NCBI GenBank assembly: GCA_937895955.1
Contig: CALAZI010000162.1
Span: 1-11,872, forward strand
Direction of reading: 5' to 3'
Source: an uncultured Alphaproteobacteria bacterium
GTDB lineage: Bacteria; Pseudomonadota; Alphaproteobacteria; Caulobacterales; Parvularculaceae
Length of the DNA stretch: 11,872 nt
In this document: in pieces, positions 1 to 7,077 of the stretch
Layout of the letters: every line of letters begins with the position of its first letter
Position numbering within the stretch: the stretch's first letter is position 1
Translations under genes and position numbers: made by a program
Notes under the pieces: model-generated
Databases searched by the model: none
Seen by the model: only the letters and a program-made list of their open reading frames with translations
Told to the model about the DNA's origin: nothing

Positions 1-558
1 GGCGGAAAGGCGGAAGCGAGCCTTCGCGATTTTATCGAGCGTCTGGACGAACGCGCTTTCGGCCTTGCTCTGTTGCTGTTTGCGCTCCCCTCCTCGGTGC
101 CTTTCGTTTACGTGCTGCCGCAAATCCTTTCCGTGCCCATGCTGGCGCTGGCCGGACAGATGGCGGCCGGTCGCGAGAGCCCCTGGCTGCCGTCCGGCAT
201 GCAGGATCGCCGTTTCGAGATTGCGCCGCTGCGCGGGGTCATCAAGCGCTGCGAGCCTTACACGCGGTGGTTCGAAGCTCTTGCGCGCCCGAGAATGACG
301 GCGCTGACGGGCCGAGTTGGCGCGCGCGCGATCGGCGCGTTGCTGCTCATTCCGGCGATATCGATCCTGGTCCCTTTGCCCGGGACGAACGCGGTTCCCG
401 CAATGGGCATATCGCTGACCTCGCTCGGTCTCATCGAGCGCGACGGCGTCCTCGTCATTCTGGGCCTTCTCGTCGGGCTCGGATGGGTGGCGCTGCTGCT
501 TGTTTTCGGGCTGAGCGCCGCAACAATCCTCAAGGATTTCCTGTTGACGCTCTTTTGA
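1..558 (+). CDS. exoD: ExoD-family exopolysaccharide synthesis membrane protein (5' end outside window)
   Basis: The frame is open from base 1, so the true start lies left of the window; 185 residues are visible and, against a usual ExoD length near 200, only a few are missing. The N-terminal part has the family pattern: an acidic/basic stretch (LDER), a hydrophobic segment, a proline-rich turn (LPSSVPF), another hydrophobic segment and the PWLP motif near residue 62. The C-terminal half has further hydrophobic segments around residues 105-135 and 150-180, so it is an integral inner-membrane protein. ExoD was named from Rhizobium, where loss alters exopolysaccharide production and alkali sensitivity; its biochemical activity is unknown. 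It is followed at 57 bases by dsbB on the same strand. The family call is fairly safe; the role here is inference. Confidence 0.8.
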   Translation, partial: GGKAEASLRDFIERLDERAFGLALLLFALPSSVPFVYVLPQILSVPMLALAGQMAAGRESPWLPSGMQDRRFEIAPLRGVIKRCEPYTRWFEALARPRMTALTGRVGARAIGALLLIPAISILVPLPGTNAVPAMGISLTSLGLIERDGVLVILGLLVGLGWVALLLVFGLSAATILKDFLLTLF

Positions 559-615
559 GCGCGCCGCGACGATCAGTCCGGCGAAAGGCGCGTCTACTCG
601 GAGTAAGCTCATCTT

Positions 616-1182
616 ATGCTGACCGCGCTTGAAAACCGGACTCTGATTGAGAAATCGCTCATCGCCTCGGCAAGCGCGAGCGGCGCCCTGCTGATCGGCG
701 CGCATTTATTCGAGCATGTCGGCGGACTTGCGCCTTGCGCGCTTTGTCTGGACCAGCGCGAAGCGCATTGGACGGGGCTGGCGCTCGCCGTGATCGGGAT
801 CGTGGGCGCTATCGCTCTCAGATGGCGCCGTGCGGCGATCGCGACCGTCGGCGCTTGCGCGCTCGTCTATCTAGTGAGCGCCGGCCTCGCGCTTTATCAT
901 GCAGGCGTCGAGAATCATTATTGGCCGGGACCTGCGACCTGCTCGGGCGGCGGCCCGGTTGACGTAGGACCGGGCGGGCTTGCGGACATTCTCAAGCAGA
1001 AACCCGGGGCGCCGTCATGCTCCGAAGCCGCCTGGCGATTTCTCGGCGTTTCGATGGCCGGCTATAATCTTCTCATTTCGGCCGGGCTGTTCGCCTTCTG
1101 CCTGATCGCCGCCGCCGCAGCCGTTCGCGAAGAGCGAAGATCGGCGCGCGGGTTGCGCGCACAGGGCGGCGTCGCATCATGA
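616..1182 (+). CDS. dsbB: Disulfide bond formation protein B (quinone reductase)
   Basis: Inner-membrane enzyme that reoxidises the periplasmic thiol oxidase DsbA and passes the electrons to ubiquinone. The product has 188 residues with four hydrophobic segments. Both redox pairs are visible: C41-A-L-C44 in the first periplasmic loop, directly followed by the family's QR motif (Q47-R48), and C109/C135 in the second loop. Other family signatures are YHAGVE (94-99) and SMAGYN (146-151). The ATG is preceded by GGAG at 600-603, a rather long spacing of 12 bases. The stop overlaps the coq7 start as ATGA (1179-1182), so the two are probably co-translated. No dsbA is in the window. The C-terminus is a short Arg-rich cytoplasmic tail. 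Confidence 0.93.
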   Translation: MLTALENRTLIEKSLIASASASGALLIGAHLFEHVGGLAPCALCLDQREAHWTGLALAVIGIVGAIALRWRRAAIATVGACALVYLVSAGLALYHAGVENHYWPGPATCSGGGPVDVGPGGLADILKQKPGAPSCSEAAWRFLGVSMAGYNLLISAGLFAFCLIAAAAAVREERRSARGLRAQGGVAS

Positions 1183-1748
1183 CCGGGAACGGCAGTTTCC
1201 CCTACGACCGCCGGAGGCCTGGCGCACGCGCGGCTCGCATCGGCGAAATGCTGCGCGTTGATCACGCCGGCGAGCATGGCGCAGTTAAAATTTACAGCGG
1301 CCAACGCGCCGTCTTTGATGCGCTTCCCGGCAAAGCGGCGATCGCCGAAAAACTCCGCGAAATGGAAGCAGGCGAAGCCGAACATCTCAAGACGTTCAAT
1401 CGCCTGCTCGCGGAGCGCGGCGTGCGCCCGACATTGCTTTCGCCGATCTGGAGCGTCGCCGGCTACGGCCTCGGCGCGGCGACGGCGTTAATGGGCGAAA
1501 AAGCCGCAATGGCGTGCACCGCCGCCGTTGAGGAAGTGATCGAGCAACATTACGCAAAGCAGGCCGAGACCCTTGACGAAGCGGATCCGGGTCTTGCGGA
1601 AACGGTGCGCGCCTTCCGCGAAGACGAGCTTGCCCACAAAGCGACGGCCGAAGCGCATGGCGCGCTTGAGGCGCCGGGCTACGGCCTTCTCAAAGCCGCC
1701 ATCCAGGCAGGCTGCCGGCTTGCGATCCGCCTGTCGGAAAAAGTCTGA
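1179..1748 (+). CDS. coq7: COQ7-type demethoxyubiquinone hydroxylase (diiron)
   Basis: Carries out the C6 hydroxylation of demethoxyubiquinol late in ubiquinone synthesis, at the inner membrane. The 189-residue protein aligns by eye with human COQ7 through to the C-terminus (IQAGCR near the end, then LSEKV). All six expected diiron ligands are present with the right spacing: E32 (in HAGEHGA), E66 and H69 (EAEH), E118 (first E of VEEVIEQHY), E150 and H153 (EDELAH). It is a four-helix ferritin-like fold. Its start codon overlaps the dsbB stop (ATGA), suggesting co-expression with an enzyme that consumes ubiquinone. Many alphaproteobacteria use COQ7 in place of the flavin hydroxylase UbiF. I see no truncation or missing ligand. 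Confidence 0.95.
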   Translation: MTGNGSFPYDRRRPGARAARIGEMLRVDHAGEHGAVKIYSGQRAVFDALPGKAAIAEKLREMEAGEAEHLKTFNRLLAERGVRPTLLSPIWSVAGYGLGAATALMGEKAAMACTAAVEEVIEQHYAKQAETLDEADPGLAETVRAFREDELAHKATAEAHGALEAPGYGLLKAAIQAGCRLAIRLSEKV

Positions 1749-1807
1749 TGTGCGATTTTGCGCCGCGCCTGCGATCGCGCTAGGCTTCGCCCGCCCCTTC
1801 AGCCAGT

Positions 1808-1812
1808 CAGGA
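1808..1812 (+). promoter_or_regulatory. Ribosome binding site supporting the M2 peptidase start
   Basis: CAGGA lies nine bases before the ATG at 1822. Together with the lipoprotein signal peptide starting at that ATG, this decides the start, although the frame is open much further upstream inside coq7. Confidence 0.5.
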
Positions 1813-1821
1813 TTATTCTCG

Positions 1822-3726
1822 ATGATTACGACAAAAGCGCGCCGCGTCGCCGTCGCCCTCGGCGCCGTTTCCATGATCGCCCTCGCCGCAGCCTGTGGAA
1901 GGCAAGCGCCGGCGAGCGCCCCCCCCGCCGCTGAATCGACCGCAGAGGCTGGCGCGACCGACGCCGCCGCCTTTGTCGACAAGGTGGAGGCGACTTATCG
2001 CGAAGCGTTCGAGGAGGCGAGCCGCATCCAGTGGGTGAATGCGACCTACATCAATTACGACACGGACTGGCTGGCGGCGAAAAACACAGGCGAGTTGACG
2101 AAAATGGCCGTCGATTTCGCCAACGAGGCGGCGAGATATGACGACACCGCGCTTTCGCCCGATCTCCGCCGAAAGCTCGACTTCATGAAGCTCGGCATCA
2201 CCCTGCCCGCGCCGACTCGCGAGGGCGCCGCGGACGAGCTTGCGCAAATTACGACGCGATTGGGCTCCGCCTATTCAACGGGCGCGATCTCAGTCGACGC
2301 TGCGGCGTTTAAGACGCAGATCGCCGGCATGCGCGGACCGGACGGCGATGCGGCGAACGGCGTCATTCGCCAGAACGAAACCGAACTTTTGATGCGGCAG
2401 ATGCGCGATCCGAAAAAGCTCGCGGAGGTCTGGACGAAATGGAACGACTACGCCGCCGGCATGAAAGACGACTATGTCCGCATGGTCGAAATCGCCAATG
2501 AAGGCGCAAGGGAGCTCGGTTACGCCGATGTCGGCGCGCTCTGGCGGTCCGGCTATGACATGACGCCGGAGGAGTTTGAAGCTGAAACCGACCGCCTTTG
2601 GGGTCAGGTCAAGCCGCTTTACGATCAGCTCCATTGCTTCGTGCGCGCTGAGTTGAACGAGAAATACGGCGATGATGTCGCGCCGCTCGACAAGCCGATC
2701 CGCGCCGATCTGCTCGGCAATATGTGGGCGCAGGAATGGGGATCGATCAGCGACATCGTTTCAATCGGCGAAGGCGCAGCGTCAATCGAACTCGACAGGA
2801 TTCTCGTTGAGAAAGGCTATGATCCGGTCAAAATGGTCGCGGCGGGCGAAACCTTTTTCACCTCGCTCGGTTTTGACCCCTTGCCGAACACTTTCTGGGA
2901 GCGCTCGCAGATCACCGCCCCGCGCGACCGCGACGTCGTTTGTCACGCATCGGCGTGGAATCTCGATTCGGTCGACGATCTTCGCATCAAAATGTGCACG
3001 ACGGTCGGCGCCGAGGACTTCACGACGATCCATCACGAGCTCGGCCACAATTTCTACCAGCGCGCCTATAACGAGCAGCCCCTATTGTTTCAGGGTGGCG
3101 CCAATGACGGTTTTCATGAAGCGATCGGCGACATGATCGCGCTTTCGATCACGCCGGAATATTTAAAGCAGATCGGCCTCATCGACACGGTGCCGCCGGC
3201 GTCGGAAGACCTCTCCCTTCTGATGCGGCAAGCGCTCGATAAAATCGCCTTTCTTCCCTTCGGCCTCATCGTCGACAAATATCGCTGGAAGATTTTCTCC
3301 GGTGAGATAACGCCTGACCGGTATAATGACGGCTGGTGGTCTTTAAGAACGCAATATCAGGGAATTCGTCCGCCGACGGAGCGCCCGGCCGGAGGCTTCG
3401 ACGCCGGCGGCAAATACCACGTGCCGGGCGGCGTTCCTTACACGCGCTATTTCCTTGCGCGCATTCTTCAGTTTCAATTCTACAAAGCCGCCTGCGAACA
3501 GGTCGGGTGGACCGGGCCGCTTCATCGCTGCTCTTTCTACGGCTCGAAGGAGGTTGGCGACAAATTCAACGCGATGATGGAAATGGGCGCTTCGAAACCG
3601 TGGCCCGATGCGCTCGAAGCCTTCACCGGCAGCCGCCAGATGGACGGCTCGGCGATCGTCGCCTATTTCAAACCGCTGATGGATTATCTCGAGCAGGAAA
3701 ACGCCGGCCGCCAGTGCGGCTGGTAG
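1822..3726 (+). CDS. Family M2 peptidase (ACE-like dipeptidyl carboxypeptidase), lipoprotein
   Basis: A 634-residue zinc metallopeptidase of the angiotensin-converting-enzyme family, which removes dipeptides from peptide C-termini. Residues 1-25 form a lipoprotein signal: basic start, hydrophobic core, lipobox LAAAC with the lipidated Cys25; G26 at +2 argues for outer-membrane sorting. The zinc site is H405-E-L-G-H409 with third ligand E433 in GFHEAIGD, the same 24-residue gap as in human ACE. K531-Y-H533 and Y540/Y543 in KYHVPGGVPYTRYF match ACE's substrate-binding Lys/His/Tyr, and R542 matches the chloride-binding Arg. The frame is open back to 1573 inside coq7, but I chose the ATG at 1822 because of the signal peptide and the CAGGA site. 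The gap to coq7 is 73 bases, so it may have its own promoter. The substrate in bacteria is unknown; peptide scavenging is inference. Confidence 0.93.
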   Translation: MITTKARRVAVALGAVSMIALAAACGRQAPASAPPAAESTAEAGATDAAAFVDKVEATYREAFEEASRIQWVNATYINYDTDWLAAKNTGELTKMAVDFANEAARYDDTALSPDLRRKLDFMKLGITLPAPTREGAADELAQITTRLGSAYSTGAISVDAAAFKTQIAGMRGPDGDAANGVIRQNETELLMRQMRDPKKLAEVWTKWNDYAAGMKDDYVRMVEIANEGARELGYADVGALWRSGYDMTPEEFEAETDRLWGQVKPLYDQLHCFVRAELNEKYGDDVAPLDKPIRADLLGNMWAQEWGSISDIVSIGEGAASIELDRILVEKGYDPVKMVAAGETFFTSLGFDPLPNTFWERSQITAPRDRDVVCHASAWNLDSVDDLRIKMCTTVGAEDFTTIHHELGHNFYQRAYNEQPLLFQGGANDGFHEAIGDMIALSITPEYLKQIGLIDTVPPASEDLSLLMRQALDKIAFLPFGLIVDKYRWKIFSGEITPDRYNDGWWSLRTQYQGIRPPTERPAGGFDAGGKYHVPGGVPYTRYFLARILQFQFYKAACEQVGWTGPLHRCSFYGSKEVGDKFNAMMEMGASKPWPDALEAFTGSRQMDGSAIVAYFKPLMDYLEQENAGRQCGW

Positions 3727-3750
3727 GCGCGAATTGACGGACATGGATTT

Positions 3751-3778
3751 CCGGGCCCCCGCAAAGGGCCCGGATTTT
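3751..3778 (+). terminator. Intrinsic terminator after the M2 peptidase
   Basis: Perfect 8-bp GC stem (3751-3758 with 3766-3773), extended to 9 bp by a T-A pair, with a 7-base loop and then ATTTT. The T tract serves the plus strand. It sits between convergent genes and its T tract reaches the coaE stop codon. On the minus strand the stem is followed only by AAAT, so it is at best a weak terminator for coaE. Confidence 0.8.
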
Positions 3779-4380
3779 CATGGGTTTTGACTGCGCTCCT
3801 TCAAACCGGCGGCAAGCGCCCTCACCTGCGCGCGGGTCTCGTCAAGCGAAACGCCCGTATCGATGATGAAATCCGCGCGACGGCGTTTTTCAGAATCCGG
3901 CGTTTGCTTCATGAGGATCGCCCGGAACTTTTTCTCCGTCATGCCGGGCCTCGCCAGAACTCTCACTTTTTGAGTTTCCGCCGGCGCGGATACTACGATA
4001 ACGGCGTCGAAAAATTCCTGATACCCTTTCTCGAACAAGAGCGGGATGTCGAGAACGACGAAGTCGGCGCCTTGCGCGGCCGCATCATCGAGAAACGCCG
4101 CACGATCCGCCGCGACAAGCGGATGAATGATCGCCTCCAACGCGGATAGCGCGGCTTCGTCATCAAGAACGAGGCGCGAGAGAACGTCACGGTCGACAGC
4201 GCCGTTGATGACCGCTTCGGGAAACCGTTCGGCGATGGCGCGCGCGCCGGCGCCGTCCTTGGCGTAGAGACGATGCACCGCATCGTCGGCGTTCCAGACG
4301 GCCGCCCCTTCATCAGCGAACATTCGCGCCACGGTCGACTTTCCCATGCCGATCGAGCCCGTGAGACCGACGGCGATCAT
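3778..4380 (-). CDS. coaE: Dephospho-CoA kinase
   Basis: Catalyses the last step of coenzyme A synthesis, ATP-dependent 3'-phosphorylation of dephospho-CoA, in the cytoplasm. The 200-residue length is normal. The P-loop is GSIGMGKS (residues 8-15). The NADDAVH stretch (30-36) corresponds to the family's DAD-x-x-x-H substrate motif, with Asn replacing the first Asp. DIPLLFE and RRRADFIIDTG are also typical. It is the last gene of the ppsR-maf-aroE-coaE run, its ATG overlapping the aroE stop by four bases (4377-4380). In Caulobacter, as I recall, dnaQ follows coaE; here the cluster ends against the convergent M2 peptidase gene, only 51 bases away. Confidence 0.96.
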   Translation of the reverse strand: MIAVGLTGSIGMGKSTVARMFADEGAAVWNADDAVHRLYAKDGAGARAIAERFPEAVINGAVDRDVLSRLVLDDEAALSALEAIIHPLVAADRAAFLDDAAAQGADFVVLDIPLLFEKGYQEFFDAVIVVSAPAETQKVRVLARPGMTEKKFRAILMKQTPDSEKRRRADFIIDTGVSLDETRAQVRALAAGLKERSQNP

Positions 4381-5222
4381 GACGCCCTCGCCTTCAGCGC
4401 CGCTTCAAGACGCTTGCGAAGATCGTCATCGACCGCCGCCGCATTTCCGAGCCATGCGAGATAGCCGGGAACCGCCTGCCGCATCAGCATTTCCAGCCCG
4501 TCCACGGTTTTCAGTCCGCGCAAGCGCGCCGCTTTTAGCAACGGCGTTTCCAAAGGCGCATAGACGATGTCGAAAACGACAGCGCCCGGCTTCAGGCGCT
4601 CATGGTCCAGGTCGAGCGGCGGCTGGCCTTTCATGCCGAGCGATGTCGCATTGATGATGAGATCGGCGCTTTCAAGCGCCGCATTGCGCGCTGTCCAAGC
4701 AATGACTTCGGCGTCAGCGATCGGCGCGATTTCCTCGGCCCGCGCAAGGGTGCGATTGGCGATGAAGACGCGGCCGACTTCTTGCGCTTTCAGCGCCCAC
4801 AAAACAGCGCGCGCCGACCCCCCGGCGCCGATGACCAGCGCCGAGCGCGGTCTTACGTCGAGGGCCGCGATGATGTCTGAAACCGCCGCCGCATCGGAAT
4901 TGTCCGCCCTGATTGCGCCGCCGAAGGTCAGCATGTTTGCTGCGCCGATCGCCCGCGCCGCATCGCTTGCCGCATCGGCGATTTTCAGCGCCCTTTCCTT
5001 GTGCGGCAGCGTTACGTTGACGCCGGCATAGCCTTCAACGCGCAATTCATTAATCCGTTTACGGAATGCTTCGTCGCTTGGGTCGACGGCGATCGCGTCA
5101 TAACGCGCGCGAACCCCTTCTCTCGCCGCCCATATCGAGTGGATCAGCGGCGAGAGGGAATGCCCGACCGGCCAGCCGATGACGGCTGCAAGCCTTTGGG
5201 TTTCTTGGCGTTTTTCCGGCAT
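4377..5222 (-). CDS. aroE: Shikimate dehydrogenase (NADP)
   Basis: Reduces 3-dehydroshikimate to shikimate in aromatic amino acid synthesis. It has 281 residues, the usual size. The shikimate-binding segment is GHSLSP (20-25, Ser22 and Ser24), the catalytic lysine is K75 in NVTLPHK and the catalytic aspartate is D110. The motif around D110 reads DNSDAA where most relatives have NTDG, a mild substitution. The dinucleotide-binding loop is GAGGSARA (132-139), followed by the NADP-preferring NRT (156-158) and NATSLGM. GLEML-MRQA near the C-terminus is also typical. The start ATG overlaps the maf stop by one base (TGATG) and the stop overlaps coaE by four, so translation is probably coupled. Confidence 0.96.
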   Translation of the reverse strand: MPEKRQETQRLAAVIGWPVGHSLSPLIHSIWAAREGVRARYDAIAVDPSDEAFRKRINELRVEGYAGVNVTLPHKERALKIADAASDAARAIGAANMLTFGGAIRADNSDAAAVSDIIAALDVRPRSALVIGAGGSARAVLWALKAQEVGRVFIANRTLARAEEIAPIADAEVIAWTARNAALESADLIINATSLGMKGQPPLDLDHERLKPGAVVFDIVYAPLETPLLKAARLRGLKTVDGLEMLMRQAVPGYLAWLGNAAAVDDDLRKRLEAALKARAS

Positions 5223-5812
5223 CAGAACGCGAGCATTCCTTCGCGTCGAAGATAGCCGAGCACCGGATAAAGGGACAGGCCGAGCACGGCGAAATAATCC
5301 CCCTCGATCCGATCGAAGAGACGGCTGCCGAGCGCTTCCACCTGATAGGCGCCGACGCTCGCGAGGATGTCATCGCCGGCTTCTTTCAGATAGGCGTCGA
5401 TTTCCTGGTCCGTCATCGCCCTCATGAACAATCGCGGCGCGTCGAGATGACGGAAAACGATTGCGCCGTCTTTCACGATCGTTACGGCGTTGATGAGACG
5501 GTGTTCGCGCGCCTGCAACAGCTGAAGCCTTTCGCGCGCTTCCTTCATGGTTTTCGGTTTGTCGAAGATTTGGCCGTCAAACGCCAAAATTTGATCCGAG
5601 CCGAGTATCGCCCGCCCCGGCGCAACGACAGCGCGCGCTTTCGCGTCAGCCAGGCGCGTTGCGGTATCTTCGACTGAGAAGCCTCGATGCGCCGCATCGC
5701 GCTTGATCGCATCCTCATCAACATCCGGCTTGACGACGTCAAAAGCGACGCCTGCCGATTTCAGGATTTGCGCGCGGATTGCGCTTCCGGAAGCGAGGAT
5801 GAGCGCAGTCAC
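5222..5812 (-). CDS. maf: Maf-family nucleoside triphosphate pyrophosphatase
   Basis: House-cleaning pyrophosphatase that hydrolyses non-canonical or modified nucleotides to monophosphates. It has 196 residues. Family motifs are SGSAIR near the N-terminus (S8, S10, R13), E33 in DVDED, the GSDQ motif at 71-74 with catalytic-type D73, and K85-P86. GSDQ rather than a D-T form resembles the YceF subgroup (7-methyl-GTP) more than the YhdE dTTP/UTP subgroup; this is inference from one motif. The start is GTG (5812-5810), overlapping the ppsR stop as GTGA. The downstream junction with aroE is TGATG. Confidence 0.93.
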   Translation of the reverse strand: MTALILASGSAIRAQILKSAGVAFDVVKPDVDEDAIKRDAAHRGFSVEDTATRLADAKARAVVAPGRAILGSDQILAFDGQIFDKPKTMKEARERLQLLQAREHRLINAVTIVKDGAIVFRHLDAPRLFMRAMTDQEIDAYLKEAGDDILASVGAYQVEALGSRLFDRIEGDYFAVLGLSLYPVLGYLRREGMLAF

Positions 5813-6654
5813 TCTTCTTCGTTCCGTTTGGCGGAGAGTTTGGTCAAAATGGCCGCCGCCGTCTCCTCGACCGATTTTCTGGTGACGTCGATCGTCGGCC
5901 AGCGGTGTTTGGCGTAAAGGCGCTTGGCCTTGAGGACTTCCGCCCTCACCGTTTCGATATCGGAATAATCATCTGCGTGTTCAGCCGCATTCATGCCGCC
6001 GAGCCGGCTTTGGCGGATTTGAGCCAAACGTTCCGGGCTCGCGATAAGCCCTACAACCAAGGGCTTTCGCAATGAAAAGAGCTGGGCGGGCGGATCCTGG
6101 TTCGGCACCAGGGGCACGTTGGCGGCTTTTATTCCCCTGTTCGCGAGATACATGCAGGTCGGCGTTTTTGACGTCCGGCTGATCCCGACCAGAACGACGT
6201 CGGCCGGTTCAAGGTCCCAGGTCATCTGCCCGTCATCATGGGAAAGGGTGTAATCGATCGCGGCTATGCGCTTGAAATAGGCTTCATCCATTTCATGTTG
6301 CGCGCCGGCTTTTCGGGTTTGCTGAAGTCCGAGAAAATCCGAGAAGGCTTCAATGAAGGGATCGAGAACCGAGATCGCCGGTATCTGAAGTTCGCTGCAG
6401 CGCGCTTCCAAAAGACGTCGGAGTTCCGGGTTCATCACGGTGTAAAGAACAAGGCCGGGCGCCGCTTCTATATCGGCCAGCACGCGCTCCATCTGCGGTC
6501 GCGCGCGAATGAGCGCATAGATGTGCTCAAAAGGATTGGCGGCGGCGAACTGCGCCGTCGCCGCCTTGAAAACGGCGTTCAGCGTCTCGCCGGTCGAATC
6601 CGAAACGAGATGCACGTGGAAATAGCTTGAGAGTATCCGCTGGGTCGCCGTCAT
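5809..6654 (-). CDS. ppsR: Pyruvate, phosphate dikinase regulatory protein (DUF299 kinase/pyrophosphorylase)
   Basis: Family of bifunctional enzymes that inactivate PPDK or PEP synthase by ADP-dependent threonine phosphorylation and reactivate it by phosphate-dependent dephosphorylation. It has 281 residues. Signatures are HLVSDSTGET (15-24), the AIDYTLSHDDGQ stretch (132-143), the P-loop-like GISRTSKTPT (157-166) and DVTRKSVEETAAAI near the C-terminus. It is the first gene of the minus-strand run with maf, aroE and coaE, and reads away from the hemE gap. The homologue in this place in Rickettsia and Caulobacter is, as I recall, the RP001-type gene flanking the replication origin. PPDK itself is not in the window, so which target is regulated is unknown. 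Confidence 0.94.
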   Translation of the reverse strand: MTATQRILSSYFHVHLVSDSTGETLNAVFKAATAQFAAANPFEHIYALIRARPQMERVLADIEAAPGLVLYTVMNPELRRLLEARCSELQIPAISVLDPFIEAFSDFLGLQQTRKAGAQHEMDEAYFKRIAAIDYTLSHDDGQMTWDLEPADVVLVGISRTSKTPTCMYLANRGIKAANVPLVPNQDPPAQLFSLRKPLVVGLIASPERLAQIRQSRLGGMNAAEHADDYSDIETVRAEVLKAKRLYAKHRWPTIDVTRKSVEETAAAILTKLSAKRNEEE

Positions 6655-6895
6655 GCCGCCATCCGAACGTTACCAAGCCGATTGCGGCGGTGACGCCGCA
6701 AGGCCGGGGAAAACCTGTGTACCGCGGGGATAAGCTGCAGGATAGCGAATAGGCCGCGCAACTCTTTCGGAAAGGCCTCATCCCGGCGCCGCGCAGGCGC
6801 CCATTATCGACGGAAAGTATGGCCAAAGGAAAAGATGAGGCTTACGCGAGGCGGATTGTGGAAAGAGGGCCGTCAGAGTGACGTAAGGCCTTCAT

Positions 6896-6951
6896 GAGTC
6901 TTGATATGATTCAACAGGATAGGCGGTATGGCGGCAAATCCCCGGCGAATC
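6896..6951. promoter_or_regulatory. Cluster of three GANTC (CcrM methylation) sites
   Basis: GAGTC at 6896-6900, GATTC at 6908-6912 and GAATC at 6947-6951. GANTC is the CcrM adenine methylation site of cell-cycle-regulated alphaproteobacteria. These are the only ones I found in the 430-base gap. Their clustering in the probable origin fits methylation marking of replication, which is inference. Confidence 0.55.
6901..6914. promoter_or_regulatory. FNR/FixK-like palindrome upstream of hemE
   Basis: TTGAT-ATGA-TTCAA matches the FNR/FixK consensus TTGAT-N4-ATCAA at nine of ten defined bases. It ends 171 bases before the hemE start and overlaps one GANTC site. Oxygen control of heme genes by this regulator family is known in alphaproteobacteria; binding here is inference. 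Confidence 0.35.
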
Positions 6952-7056
6952 GGAATTGCCGACAGACTTGGGGATTTTAATTGACGTTCATGTGCGTAAT
7001 AAGCCGTTGGCGGTTTTTCCCCGGCTTTCAGGCCCTACTATCTTATTCATACTTTT

Positions 7057-7073
7057 TTAAGAAACCTTAAGAA
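7057..7073 (+). promoter_or_regulatory. Tandem TTAAGAA motif, CtrA-like, in the AT tract
   Basis: TTAAGAA occurs twice (7057-7063 and 7067-7073) with a ten-base period, giving TTAA-N6-TTAA. The CtrA consensus is TTAA-N7-TTAA, so the spacer is one base short. It sits between the AT-rich stretch and the hemE ribosome binding site. It could be a CtrA site, a DnaA/unwinding element or a chance AT repeat. Confidence 0.35.
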
Positions 7074-7077
7074 GGAG
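7072..7077 (+). promoter_or_regulatory. Strong ribosome binding site for hemE
   Basis: AAGGAG with a seven-base spacer to the GTG at 7085. It decides the GTG start, since no ATG lies nearby in frame. Confidence 0.8.

Noticed and set aside
1573..1821. 83-codon upstream extension of the M2 peptidase frame
   Set aside because: It lies mostly inside coq7, is Arg-rich without family likeness, and the ATG at 1822 starts a clear lipoprotein signal peptide.
6527..6826. Minus-strand open frame reaching into the ppsR-hemE gap
   Set aside because: It overlaps the start of ppsR in another frame and has a composition typical of a shadow frame, with no recognisable motif.
6775..6841. 8-bp inverted repeat GCCTCATC / GATGAGGC in the gap
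   Set aside because: The arms are 51 bases apart and do not extend; too weak to call a structure.
6738..6922. Direct repeat of CAGGATAG (6738-6745 and 6915-6922)
   Set aside because: Only two short copies with no further similarity around them; as a DnaA box its complement matches poorly.
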